Positions 50,799 to 58,931 of a stretch of DNA of 64,000 nt are shown here, piece by piece (within the stretch, counting starts at the first letter, position 1; each line of letters opens with the position of its first letter). The position numbers and the translations under genes are program-made. This stretch comes from Oceanibacterium hippocampi (GTDB lineage Bacteria > Pseudomonadota > Alphaproteobacteria > Sneathiellales > Sneathiellaceae): the NCBI RefSeq assembly GCF_900172325.1, contig NZ_FWFR01000002.1, positions 682,001-746,000 on the forward strand, read 5' to 3'. The notes below the pieces were generated by a model, which saw nothing but the letters and a program-made list of their open reading frames with translations, searched no databases and had not been told where the DNA came from.

Positions 50799-52016
50799 CT
50801 AAAGCGACAGCATGTACTGGTACTCGAGCGCGCCGCTCCGCAACTTGGACAGTTTAAAGAGCGGTTTCACGTCGCCATGTTCGTCGAAGTCGAGCGGGCC
50901 GGACGCACCCTCGTAATTGATCTCTTCGCCCGCGGCGAGCAGCTTCTTGCCTTCGGCAAAACCGCTCACCACTTTGCCGCCCGGATTGGACACCTTCCGG
51001 AGATTGGCGGCGATCTTGGTGTTGTCGGCGCCGGGGCCGGCCGCCTCGATCGCCAGCGCCGTGCACTGAACCATGTCGTAGGCGCAGGACGCGTAGAAAT
51101 TCTCGCCGACGTCGCTCCCCATCTCGTCCTGGTAACGCTTCGAGAAATGGGCATAGGCGGAACTGTCGAGCGACGAGACATAGTCCACCGCCATCAGCCC
51201 CTCGACCGCCTCGGCGCCGAGCGATTCGGAAAGCTTCGGCGCAATCGCGTAGCCCGGACCGATGAACCGGACATCCGAACCCATCTGCCGCGCCTCCCGC
51301 ACGATGATCGTCGTGTCCGGCAGGTAGGAACCGAGCATGATGATCTCGGGCTTGGCTGCCAGGATCTGCTGCAGCTCCGATCGATAACCCGGTCGATTGG
51401 GCTCGTAGACCACCTCCGCGACCAGCGAATGGCCCTTCTCCTCCCACCCGGACTTCACGCCGGCGACGAGATCGCGGCCGGAGGCATTGTTGAAGGCCAT
51501 GGTGGCGACCCGGGTCAGTCCCTCTTTCTCGATGACGCCGGAGATCGCCCGGCCGCTACGAATACCCGTCGTCGAATAGCGATAGACGAGATCCTTCGTA
51601 TCGAGCGTCGAAATCGACGCGGCGCCCGAGTTGGTCATCAGGATGACGTTCGCTGCATCTGTCAGCGGCATGATCGCAAGGGTGACGCCCGACGACCATG
51701 TCCCGAATATCGCGTCGACCTTGTTCACCTCGATCAGCTTCTTGGCGGCGAGCACACCGGCCTCCGGCGCGGTCTGGGTATCTTCCGCAAAGACCTCGAA
51801 CATGCGGCCGGCCGCGCCGCCCGCATCGTTGACTTCCTGTGCCGCGAACAGAATGGTTTTCTGCGTGCCGCTGCCATACGGGCTGCCCGCGCCGGTAATC
51901 GGATTGAGCGCACCGATCCGGTAGGGTTCGGCCGCCCGTGCAAAGCCGACGGGGGCCATCGCCGCCGCCAGGCTGGCCGCGCCGGTGAGCATGATTTCGC
52001 GTCGATTGAATCGCAT
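50799..52016 (-). CDS. ABC transporter substrate-binding protein, branched-chain (Peripla_BP_6) type
   Basis: A 405-residue periplasmic protein. The N terminus MRFNRREIMLTGAASLAAAM has a twin-arginine-like motif (RREIML) with a likely cleavage near ARA-AE. IGALNPITGAGSPYGSGT and VDAIFGTWSSGVTLAIMPL are typical of Leu/Ile/Val, amide and aromatic-acid binding proteins. It heads a seven-gene operon that continues with a NicX-like enzyme, so the ligand may be a heteroaromatic acid (inference). Promoter: AT-rich 52017-52263. Confidence 0.9.
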   Translation of the reverse strand: MRFNRREIMLTGAASLAAAMAPVGFARAAEPYRIGALNPITGAGSPYGSGTQKTILFAAQEVNDAGGAAGRMFEVFAEDTQTAPEAGVLAAKKLIEVNKVDAIFGTWSSGVTLAIMPLTDAANVILMTNSGAASISTLDTKDLVYRYSTTGIRSGRAISGVIEKEGLTRVATMAFNNASGRDLVAGVKSGWEEKGHSLVAEVVYEPNRPGYRSELQQILAAKPEIIMLGSYLPDTTIIVREARQMGSDVRFIGPGYAIAPKLSESLGAEAVEGLMAVDYVSSLDSSAYAHFSKRYQDEMGSDVGENFYASCAYDMVQCTALAIEAAGPGADNTKIAANLRKVSNPGGKVVSGFAEGKKLLAAGEEINYEGASGPLDFDEHGDVKPLFKLSKLRSGALEYQYMLSL

Positions 52017-52192
52017 CCCAAACGCCTCCTGATTGATTTAGGGCCTCGCACCAGCCCATTTTTTGTATGACAATCCTAAACTGAGAATGTCATCATGTTC
52101 AAACATTTTATCAACAAATTACTAGCAAAAAGTATTTGTATTCAACTCATCGGTTTGGCATGATATACCATCTGGCGCGCCTCCAACACCAA

Positions 52193-52222
52193 CTTAAGGT
52201 TTTGATATCCCAATATCTTAAG
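52193..52222. promoter_or_regulatory. Nested inverted repeats in the divergent importer/Rieske promoter
   Basis: GATATCCCAATATC (52204-52217; arms GATAT/ATATC) lies between two CTTAAG copies (52193-52198, 52217-52222). It is 42-71 nt before the Rieske gene start, in a 247-nt AT-rich region that is divergent from the importer operon. The LysR regulator at 53568-54506 is a candidate binder. Confidence 0.5.
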
Positions 52223-52263
52223 CACAGGAGGCTGTCGTTTATCGGGTACGGGGGTAAATCGAT

Positions 52264-53421
52264 ATGACTATTGAAGCTGGATCGGATGGATCACGCTTAA
52301 AAATTGAAATCTCATCTATCAGACAACCTCTGACTGAGGCATCTCATCTCCCATCCGATTACTACACTTCCCCCGAGATCTTCCGACTGGAACAGGAACG
52401 CCTGTTCATGCGCGACTGGATTTGCGTGGCGCGCGAGGAGGAAATCGCCGAGCCGGGCGACTTCCTGACCCTGAACATCATCGACGAACCCGTCGTTGTT
52501 GCGCGGAACGAGGCCGGAAACGTCAGCGCCTTCTCGAATGTCTGCCAGCACCGCGGCGTGGCCGTCGTCCAGGGGCGCGGCAACCGCAAACGTTTCTCCT
52601 GCCCCTATCATGCCTGGTCCTACGATCTCGACGGCAAGCTCGTCGCCGCGCCGCATATGGGCGAAGCCACCGGCTTCGACCCCAAGACCTGCCGCATGCC
52701 GCAGCTGGGCGTCGGCCTGTGGGGTGGCTTCGTCTTCATCAACCTCGCGGACGAGCCGATGCCGTTCAGCGACTTCATCGGACGATTCGCCGAGGAGTTC
52801 GACTATCTGAGACTGCAGGATTGCCGTCTGGCGGAGCGGATCGAGTTCGACTTGCCGTGCAACTGGAAATTCGTGGCCGAGAATCTCCTGGACGCCTACC
52901 ACGCCCGCGTCGCCCATGCGAAATCGTTCGGAAAATACCGGGACACGGTCGACTACTTCAAGGATCTGCCCGGGCAGGACGGCCTGTTCGGCGAATACAA
53001 TTCCTCGGCGCTCGTTCCCGGCGGCCAGAGCCTGTTCGGCAACATGCCATGGCTGGAGGACAAGCCATCGACCTTCGCCTGTCTCGGCCACCTGCCGCCG
53101 AATCTGCAGCTGTTCGGCCGCTGTGACAACGCGGTCTGGGACGCCATCTGGCCGATCAACCCGGATCGGACGATCCTGCATCTGAACATCCTGTTCCCGA
53201 AGGACCTTTTCAAGCGCGACGACTTCAAGGCAAAGCTCGGGATCTACGCCGATTTCCAGAGGCAGGTGATCGAGGAAGACCGCGATCTGGTGACCTCGTT
53301 GCAGCGCGGCGCCTATTCCCGGAAATTCGTGCCGGGGCGGCTCTCCACCCTCGAGCATGGCATCTACAATCTCATCAACTACCAGATCGACCGGCTGTCG
53401 GACGCCGACGGCGCGACGTGA
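52264..53421 (+). CDS. Rieske-type non-haem iron oxygenase, alpha subunit
   Basis: A 385-residue oxygenase. The Rieske [2Fe-2S] ligands are CQHRG (C94, H96) and CPYHAW (C113, H116). The mononuclear iron motif ENLLDAYHARVAH gives D210, H213 and H218. It hydroxylates or demethylates aromatic or N-methylated compounds. No small subunit, ferredoxin or reductase gene is in the window, so electrons come from elsewhere. It is transcribed divergently from the importer/NicX-like operon and followed by a LysR gene. Confidence 0.91.
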   Translation: MTIEAGSDGSRLKIEISSIRQPLTEASHLPSDYYTSPEIFRLEQERLFMRDWICVAREEEIAEPGDFLTLNIIDEPVVVARNEAGNVSAFSNVCQHRGVAVVQGRGNRKRFSCPYHAWSYDLDGKLVAAPHMGEATGFDPKTCRMPQLGVGLWGGFVFINLADEPMPFSDFIGRFAEEFDYLRLQDCRLAERIEFDLPCNWKFVAENLLDAYHARVAHAKSFGKYRDTVDYFKDLPGQDGLFGEYNSSALVPGGQSLFGNMPWLEDKPSTFACLGHLPPNLQLFGRCDNAVWDAIWPINPDRTILHLNILFPKDLFKRDDFKAKLGIYADFQRQVIEEDRDLVTSLQRGAYSRKFVPGRLSTLEHGIYNLINYQIDRLSDADGAT

Positions 53422-53567
53422 CACGAACCACACTCGAGGCAGCGCCTCATTGAAGACGACCCCTTTCCCGGGGACGGTGGCGCCGCCCCCTTCCCGTTCG
53501 GAATACTGCCCGCCCGCCGACTTCGCGCTTGCGCCCGAGCCGGCCCTTGCATCAGTATTCCGGAACC

Positions 53568-54506
53568 ATGCACGACATAGACAATAATTTCCCGATAAAG
53601 TTCACCGTCAAGCATGTCCGCTATTTCGTCGCTGTGGGCCGTACCGGCAGCGTCACGAAGGCGGCGCAGACGCTGAACGTCTCGCAGCCCTCGATTTCGG
53701 CGGCAATCGCCCATCTCGAGCAGGTCTTCGGCATCCAGCTCTTCATCCGCCATCACGCGCAGGGGCTGTCGCTCACCCCGTCCGGGCGGCAACTGTTCGT
53801 CGAGGCGCAGCAGTTCCTGTCGAATGCCCGCGACCTGCAGCAACTGGGCGTCGAACTGAACGGGCGGCTGACCGGGCGGCTCGACATCGGCTGCTTCCCG
53901 ACCGCCGGCCCGGCCTACATGCCGAGCCGCATCAAGGGCTTCGCGGTCGAGCAGCCGGATGTCACGGTGGTCCTTCATGAAGGCCACCAGGAATTTCTGC
54001 TGAACGGGCTGACGAACGGCCGCTTCGAGATCGCGATCACCTACGACCTGCATATCGACCAGGCGGTCGTCTTCGAGCCGCTGCTGACCCTTCCCGCCTA
54101 CGTGATCGTGAGCGAGGATCACCGCTTCGCCGAACGGGCCTCGCTCGACCTCGCCGAACTGGTCGACGAGCCGCTGATCCTGCTCGATCTGCCGCTGTCG
54201 CGGGACTATTTCCTTTCGCTGTTCTTCAATGCCGGCCTGCGGCCAAAGATCGCCTACCAGACCACGTCGCTGGAAATGGTCCGCGGCCTCGTCGCCAACG
54301 GTCTCGGCTTCTCGCTGCTCAACTCGCGCGTCGCCATGACGCTCGCCCCGGACGGCAAGCCCTATCGCTGCATTCCGCTGGAGAACGACCCACCGGCGCT
54401 CCGGCTGGGCATCGTGCGGCTGTCGGAGGCTAAGCTGACGCGCAAGGCGGCAAGCTTCGTCGACTTTTGCCGCAGCTCGATCGGCGACGAGGAGATCCGG
54501 GCCTAG
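53568..54506 (+). CDS. LysR-family transcriptional regulator
   Basis: A 312-residue regulator. The HTH is KHVRYFVAVGRTGSVTKAA then VSQPSISAAIAHLEQVFG near residues 13-60, followed by a LysR effector domain beginning LTGRLDIGCFPT. The ATG at 53568 matches the usual LysR N terminus. It likely controls the adjacent Rieske gene and the divergent importer operon. Its stop is 5 nt from that of the convergent ArgE-like gene. Confidence 0.9.
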   Translation: MHDIDNNFPIKFTVKHVRYFVAVGRTGSVTKAAQTLNVSQPSISAAIAHLEQVFGIQLFIRHHAQGLSLTPSGRQLFVEAQQFLSNARDLQQLGVELNGRLTGRLDIGCFPTAGPAYMPSRIKGFAVEQPDVTVVLHEGHQEFLLNGLTNGRFEIAITYDLHIDQAVVFEPLLTLPAYVIVSEDHRFAERASLDLAELVDEPLILLDLPLSRDYFLSLFFNAGLRPKIAYQTTSLEMVRGLVANGLGFSLLNSRVAMTLAPDGKPYRCIPLENDPPALRLGIVRLSEAKLTRKAASFVDFCRSSIGDEEIRA

Positions 54507-54511
54507 GACGG

Positions 54512-55693
54512 CTAGCGCGGGACGCCGCCCGCGATCAGCCGCGCGGTCAGGCGCTCGAGAAAGCGGTCGCCGGCGGCGAACTGATCCTTCGCGATGAACT
54601 CGTCAGGCTTGTGGGCGTCGGAAATGTAGCCCGGCCCGCAAACCACCGTCGGGATCCCGGCGTCGCGCTGGAACAGGCCGGCCTCGGTGCCGAAATCGAC
54701 CTTGCCGAGCGCATTCGTGCCGGCCAGCCCCTGGACGAACTGGACCGCGTCATCGTCGGCCGGGATCTGCAGGCCGGGATAATCGATGGTGGTGTCGAAG
54801 TCGATGCCGCAGGCTTTCGAGACGGTCTGCATGCGCGGCTCCAGGCTGTCGCGCGCGAAGCTCCGGACATCCTCGGCGATCGCCGCCCCGTCATGGGCCG
54901 GGATGTAGCGGATCTCCCAGTCGAAGACGCATTCGTCGGGCACGATATTGAGCGCGGTTCCGCCCTGGATCGTGCCGACATGCACGGTCGAATGCGGCAC
55001 ACCGAAGCCCTCCTCGAACGGCCCGTCGGCTGCAAAGCGGCGCGCCATCTGCTTCATGTGCGCGATAAGCTCGGCGGCATACTCGACCGCGTTCACCCCC
55101 TGCGGCGCCAGGCCCGAGTGACAGCCGAGGCCGCGAACCCGGGTTCTGAAGGCGAACTTGCCCTTGTGGCCGTTGACCACCGACATCCCGGTCGGCTCGC
55201 CGACGATGCAGAGCCGCGGCCGTACCGGCAGGGTCGCGAGGACGGGAATGAGTTCGCGAACGCCGAGGCAGCCGACTTCCTCGTCATAGGAAAAGGCCAG
55301 GTGGACCGGCGCCTTGAGGTCGCTCGCAAGGAGCTCCGGCACCCGCGCCAGAACCAGCGCGATGAAGCCCTTCATGTCGGCGGTGCCGCGCCCGAACAGC
55401 TTGCCGTCCCGCTCGGCCAGCCGGAACGGCGGGTCCGTCCAGTCCTCGGCCACGGCGGGAACCACGTCGGTATGGCCGGAAAGTACGATGCCCGCGACAT
55501 CGCGCGGGCCGATCGTCGCCAGCAGGTCGGCCTTGCCGGTCGAGGGTCCGGACACGACCCGTGCCTCGACGCCATGCTCACCGAGATAGCTGGCGACATA
55601 TTCGATCAGTTCGATATTCGGCTTGTGACTGGTCGTGTCGAAGGCGACCAGGCGATCGAGGATCGCCGCCGCGCGGTCCGGGAAGGCGCTCAT
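54512..55693 (-). CDS. M20-family deacylase, ArgE (acetylornithine deacetylase)-like
   Basis: A 393-residue zinc hydrolase. Metal and catalytic motifs are LSGHTDVVP, GRGTADMKG, SYDEEVGCLG and DAHKPDEF. ArgE removes acetyl from N-acetylornithine; relatives remove N-acyl or N-formyl groups in catabolism. It overlaps the DUF1028 gene (ATGA), at the end of the HpaC/HpaB/RidA operon, so it likely releases an amine from an N-acyl intermediate rather than serving arginine synthesis (inference). Confidence 0.88.
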   Translation of the reverse strand: MSAFPDRAAAILDRLVAFDTTSHKPNIELIEYVASYLGEHGVEARVVSGPSTGKADLLATIGPRDVAGIVLSGHTDVVPAVAEDWTDPPFRLAERDGKLFGRGTADMKGFIALVLARVPELLASDLKAPVHLAFSYDEEVGCLGVRELIPVLATLPVRPRLCIVGEPTGMSVVNGHKGKFAFRTRVRGLGCHSGLAPQGVNAVEYAAELIAHMKQMARRFAADGPFEEGFGVPHSTVHVGTIQGGTALNIVPDECVFDWEIRYIPAHDGAAIAEDVRSFARDSLEPRMQTVSKACGIDFDTTIDYPGLQIPADDDAVQFVQGLAGTNALGKVDFGTEAGLFQRDAGIPTVVCGPGYISDAHKPDEFIAKDQFAAGDRFLERLTARLIAGGVPR

Positions 55694-56361
55694 CGGGCGT
55701 CGGCGGCGGTGAAGGATTCGGCCCGATCTGGATCGAGCGCGCGAACCAGATAGGCCTCGATCTGCGGCTCGTACTCGGTCCAGTTGGCGGCGATCCGGCC
55801 GAGCGGATCGTCATCCCAGTCGACCCTGAGATCGGCGATCGGCCAGCGCGCGCGGTCGGCCACCATGACGCCGGCGGAACGGACCGGCGATTCCTCGCCG
55901 CCGGCCGCGAGCCCGGCCCGGAGCCCGGCGATCAGGCGGGCGCCGAGATGGCCCTTCGAGGCGAGGAAGCCGGCGACGATCGCCCCCGGCACGCCGTCGT
56001 TCGACAAGAGATTCCCGACCGACACGCATCCCGGCCCCTCGGCGCTGGCGCTCAGGCCGAGCGCCTTGCCGCCGGTGAAATGCGCGGTCTCGCCCTTCGC
56101 GTCGACGAGCGCGAGCTGGCGCCATTCGCCATGCCCGGAACTCGCCACGAGGGCCTGCATGGCGGCGCCGGCGCCGACCCCGTCCTCGAGCATGTCGAGA
56201 GCGCGACGACCCAGGCGCGGATCGGTCACGTTCTGCGACAATGCCGCCCCGACCCCGGCACGGGCGAAGGCACAGCGGCTCGCCACGCAGATACTGGAGG
56301 ACGTCACCGCGACCCCCAGCATGCCGGTATCCGGGCACCGGGCCGCGATCGAGAATGTCAT
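55690..56361 (-). CDS. DUF1028 protein (Ntn-hydrolase-like)
   Basis: A 223-residue protein beginning MTFSIAARCPDTGMLGVAVT, the hallmark of the DUF1028 family. VGAALSQNVTDPRLG and FLASKGHLGARLIAGLRAG also fit. The fold is thought to be Ntn-hydrolase-like, but no activity is established. It is between RidA and the ArgE-like gene, a context of imine and amide handling. Confidence 0.9.
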   Translation of the reverse strand: MTFSIAARCPDTGMLGVAVTSSSICVASRCAFARAGVGAALSQNVTDPRLGRRALDMLEDGVGAGAAMQALVASSGHGEWRQLALVDAKGETAHFTGGKALGLSASAEGPGCVSVGNLLSNDGVPGAIVAGFLASKGHLGARLIAGLRAGLAAGGEESPVRSAGVMVADRARWPIADLRVDWDDDPLGRIAANWTEYEPQIEAYLVRALDPDRAESFTAADAR

Positions 56362-56373
56362 CCGGTCTTCCTT

Positions 56374-56790
56374 TCAGTCACGTCGATCCGGGATCACGGC
56401 GATCACGTCGATCTCCATCAGCCATTCGGCCTTTGCGAGCGCGCTCACCACGACACCGGTCGACACCGGATATACCCCCTTGAGCCGCTTTCCGACAGCC
56501 CTGTAAACGGGCTCCCTGTTTTTCGGATCAGTGAGATAGATGGTGATCTTGCAGATATCACCGAGCTCGGCGCCGGCATCGCCAAGCAGGGTCTCGACAT
56601 TCGTCATCGCCTGTTCGGCCTGCGCGCCCGGATCGTTTCCGCCGACGAGATTGCCGTCGAAATCGGTCCCGACCTGGCCGCGCAGGAAGACGATGTTTCC
56701 CGCCCGGACGACCTGGCACAGATCGTTGTCGAGATCCTGGTCCGGGTAGGTGTCCCTGGTATTGAACTTGCGAAAGCGATCGTGCGCCAT
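56374..56790 (-). CDS. RidA-family protein
   Basis: A 138-residue RidA/YjgF protein: VVRAGNIVFLRGQVGTDFDG, GDICKITIYLTDPKNREPVY and MEIDVIAVIP. The catalytic Arg of archetypal RidA (in PARSCVEV) is not conserved here: the equivalent is PVSTGVVV. It may bind an enamine or other small ligand without the standard deaminase chemistry. It is co-transcribed with HpaB- and DUF1028-type genes. Confidence 0.9.
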   Translation of the reverse strand: MAHDRFRKFNTRDTYPDQDLDNDLCQVVRAGNIVFLRGQVGTDFDGNLVGGNDPGAQAEQAMTNVETLLGDAGAELGDICKITIYLTDPKNREPVYRAVGKRLKGVYPVSTGVVVSALAKAEWLMEIDVIAVIPDRRD

Positions 56791-56803
56791 TCTGTCCTGC
56801 CGC

Positions 56804-58261
56804 CTATTTCACGCCCATGACGCGATCGGAGAGGTCCGCCGAGCGGCGAACGAAATCGAGCGGGCCGGAAAAATCGAAATTGTTGTAGACCGCGTTCAGA
56901 TGGGCGAATGGCGGCGACTGCGCGAAAAGCTCGAAGGTCAGGCGATGGCCCGCGTAGTCCGAGTTCAGTAGGTCGCGTGCATAGGCCAGGAGCTTGCGCC
57001 GGTCCTCGGCGACCCAGTTCTCGTTCACCGAGTAGTATTTCGCCAGCCAGGGCGCCAGTTCCGGATCGTCGAAGGCCGAGCTGTCCGGCGTCAGGCAGAT
57101 CTGGCCGCCGCAAAGCTCGCGGGCCAGATGCATCATCTCCGGCAGCTTGCTGATCGCCTGCACACGCCCGGTATAGAGCAGCGACTGGTTCGGCATCAGC
57201 AGGCCGGCCGGGCTCTTCTCGGCGAGCGCGATCGACGCCGTCAGATGGGCATTGATGGTCTCCCGCCAGCAGGCCAGCGTGGCCAGCTTCTCGCGGACCG
57301 CCTGCTGCTTGTCGAGGCCGGTCTGCCGGACGTTGTGGAGCGCCGTTCCGATCATCATGTCGGCGAGGGTGAGCACGCGCTGGACAAACGGGAAGGCGCT
57401 GTAGCGATGCAACGTGCTGCGGATGAAGGTCGCCGCCTTGGTGTGGCGGTAGAACAGCACGTCCTCCCACGGGATCAGGACATTGTCGAAGATCACCAGG
57501 GCGTCGATCTCGTCAAAGCGGTTGGCGAGCGGATAGTCCTTCGCCGTCCCGCGGCCGGCGAAGCCGCTCCGGCAGATATGCCGCAGGCCCTTCGCCCCCA
57601 GGTCCATGATGAAGCCGACCGCGTAGTCCGACAGCGCGTCGTCGCCCCAGTTCGCGATCGTCGGCTTGACGAATGCCTGGTTGGCGTAAGCCGCCGCCGT
57701 CTCGTACTTGGCGCCGCGCACGACGATGCCGGCATCGGTCTCCTTCACGACATGCAGCAGCATGTCGGGATCCTGGTCCTGCGGCCGCTTCGAGCGATCG
57801 CCCTTTGGATCGGTGTTGCCGGAGACGTGGAACGGATCGGCCCGAAGCGCGCGCGAGATATGCTTCTCGATATTGCGGGTGAACTGCGGATCGACGGCGT
57901 CGAGCACTTCCTTGCCGTCGTACAGCGACCAGACCTCGCCGATGGTTTCGTCGCCGACGCGAATGACCACGCCGCCGATATCCTTCATGACCGTGTCGAC
58001 GGCAACCCGCTTGTCTTCCCAGTCCTGGCGCTCGTGCGGCAGCCGGAGACCGATCGCGTTGCGGCTGTTCGTCTCCTCTTCCACGTAGCTCATGACGTCC
58101 TGATGCTGCTCGTCATGGGCCATGTCGTAGATGCGTGCCCGAACATCGACGATCGGCTTGAACGCCGGATGACTGGTGACGTCCTTGACCCGTTCGCCGC
58201 CGATCCAGACTTCGCGCCCGTCGCGGATCGACTCCCTGTACTCCTCGCCCGTTCTGATCAT
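56804..58261 (-). CDS. FADH2-dependent monooxygenase, 4-hydroxyphenylacetate 3-hydroxylase (HpaB) family
   Basis: A 485-residue oxygenase of the HpaB family, using reduced flavin from a reductase. It begins MIRTGEEYRESIRDGREVWI, has VVRGAKYETAAAYANQAFV and IPWEDVLFYRHTK as family blocks, and ends with a helical C-terminal domain. It hydroxylates an aromatic or other planar ring. Its partner reductase is 57 nt upstream. The chemistry of the downstream genes (RidA, deacylase) hints at a nitrogen-bearing substrate. Confidence 0.9.
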   Translation of the reverse strand: MIRTGEEYRESIRDGREVWIGGERVKDVTSHPAFKPIVDVRARIYDMAHDEQHQDVMSYVEEETNSRNAIGLRLPHERQDWEDKRVAVDTVMKDIGGVVIRVGDETIGEVWSLYDGKEVLDAVDPQFTRNIEKHISRALRADPFHVSGNTDPKGDRSKRPQDQDPDMLLHVVKETDAGIVVRGAKYETAAAYANQAFVKPTIANWGDDALSDYAVGFIMDLGAKGLRHICRSGFAGRGTAKDYPLANRFDEIDALVIFDNVLIPWEDVLFYRHTKAATFIRSTLHRYSAFPFVQRVLTLADMMIGTALHNVRQTGLDKQQAVREKLATLACWRETINAHLTASIALAEKSPAGLLMPNQSLLYTGRVQAISKLPEMMHLARELCGGQICLTPDSSAFDDPELAPWLAKYYSVNENWVAEDRRKLLAYARDLLNSDYAGHRLTFELFAQSPPFAHLNAVYNNFDFSGPLDFVRRSADLSDRVMGVK

Positions 58262-58318
58262 CTTCTTTACTGCTCCCGATCCGGAATTCTGGTTTCTCTG
58301 TTTCTCGTGGCGCGTCGA

Positions 58319-58837
58319 TTACGGGCTGAGTGCCATCGCCCGACAATAATTCTGGTTCGAATAGACCAGCGGACAGCCATCGGCGACGCGGATGGCGGCG
58401 ACTTCCCCGATGAAGATCGAGTGGGTCCCCTGGACGACGCTCTCCGTGAGCCGGCAATCGAAGCCGACAAGCGCGTCGCGCAGCATCGGGCTCCCGGTGA
58501 CGGCGGCATCCCATTCCCAGTCCGCGAAGCGCGCCGCTGGCGACTTGCCGGTCCGACCGGCGAAATCGTCCGCCACCATCCACTGGCTGTCCCGCAGCAG
58601 GCTGACCGCGAAGCAGCGGTTGGCGAGAATCGCCTTGGCAGTCCGGCTCTCGTAATAGACGCATACGAGCAACGAGGCGACGTCGGCGCTGACCGGAACC
58701 ATGGCGCTGACGGTCGCACCTTCGATACCGTCGCGCCCTTTCGTGGTAACGATGGTCACACCGGTCGCGGCGCGACGCATGCCATCCAGAAAGTCGTCCT
58801 TTGCGACAGGACTACGCATTGCTATTGGCTGCTGCAT
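58319..58837 (-). CDS. Flavin reductase (HpaC-like)
   Basis: A 172-residue flavin reductase: MRRAATGVTIVTTKGRDG, ATVSAMVPVSADVASLLVCV and GTHSIFIGEVAAI. It supplies FADH2/FMNH2 to the HpaB-type oxygenase. ATG 58837 is chosen over GTG 58849 because AAGGTG lies 8-9 nt before it. It is the first gene after an inverted repeat (58879-58923). Confidence 0.88.
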   Translation of the reverse strand: MQQPIAMRSPVAKDDFLDGMRRAATGVTIVTTKGRDGIEGATVSAMVPVSADVASLLVCVYYESRTAKAILANRCFAVSLLRDSQWMVADDFAGRTGKSPAARFADWEWDAAVTGSPMLRDALVGFDCRLTESVVQGTHSIFIGEVAAIRVADGCPLVYSNQNYCRAMALSP

Positions 58838-58878
58838 GAGGCGGTTCACCTTTTGCCATGAACCACTAAAGCCTAGAA

Positions 58879-58923
58879 GAAGCAGGGGTATTTGTTGAAT
58901 ATTAAAAACTTAATCCCTGCTTC
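58879..58923. promoter_or_regulatory. Inverted repeat between CoA ligase and HpaC genes
   Basis: Perfect 9-bp arms GAAGCAGGG (58879-58887) and CCCTGCTTC (58915-58923) separated by a 27-nt AT-rich segment. It fills most of the 94-nt gap between the CoA ligase stop and the HpaC start. It may be a terminator for the ligase transcript or an operator for the HpaC/HpaB promoter; the long AT-rich loop favours the latter. Confidence 0.5.
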
Positions 58924-58931
58924 CACTTTTC

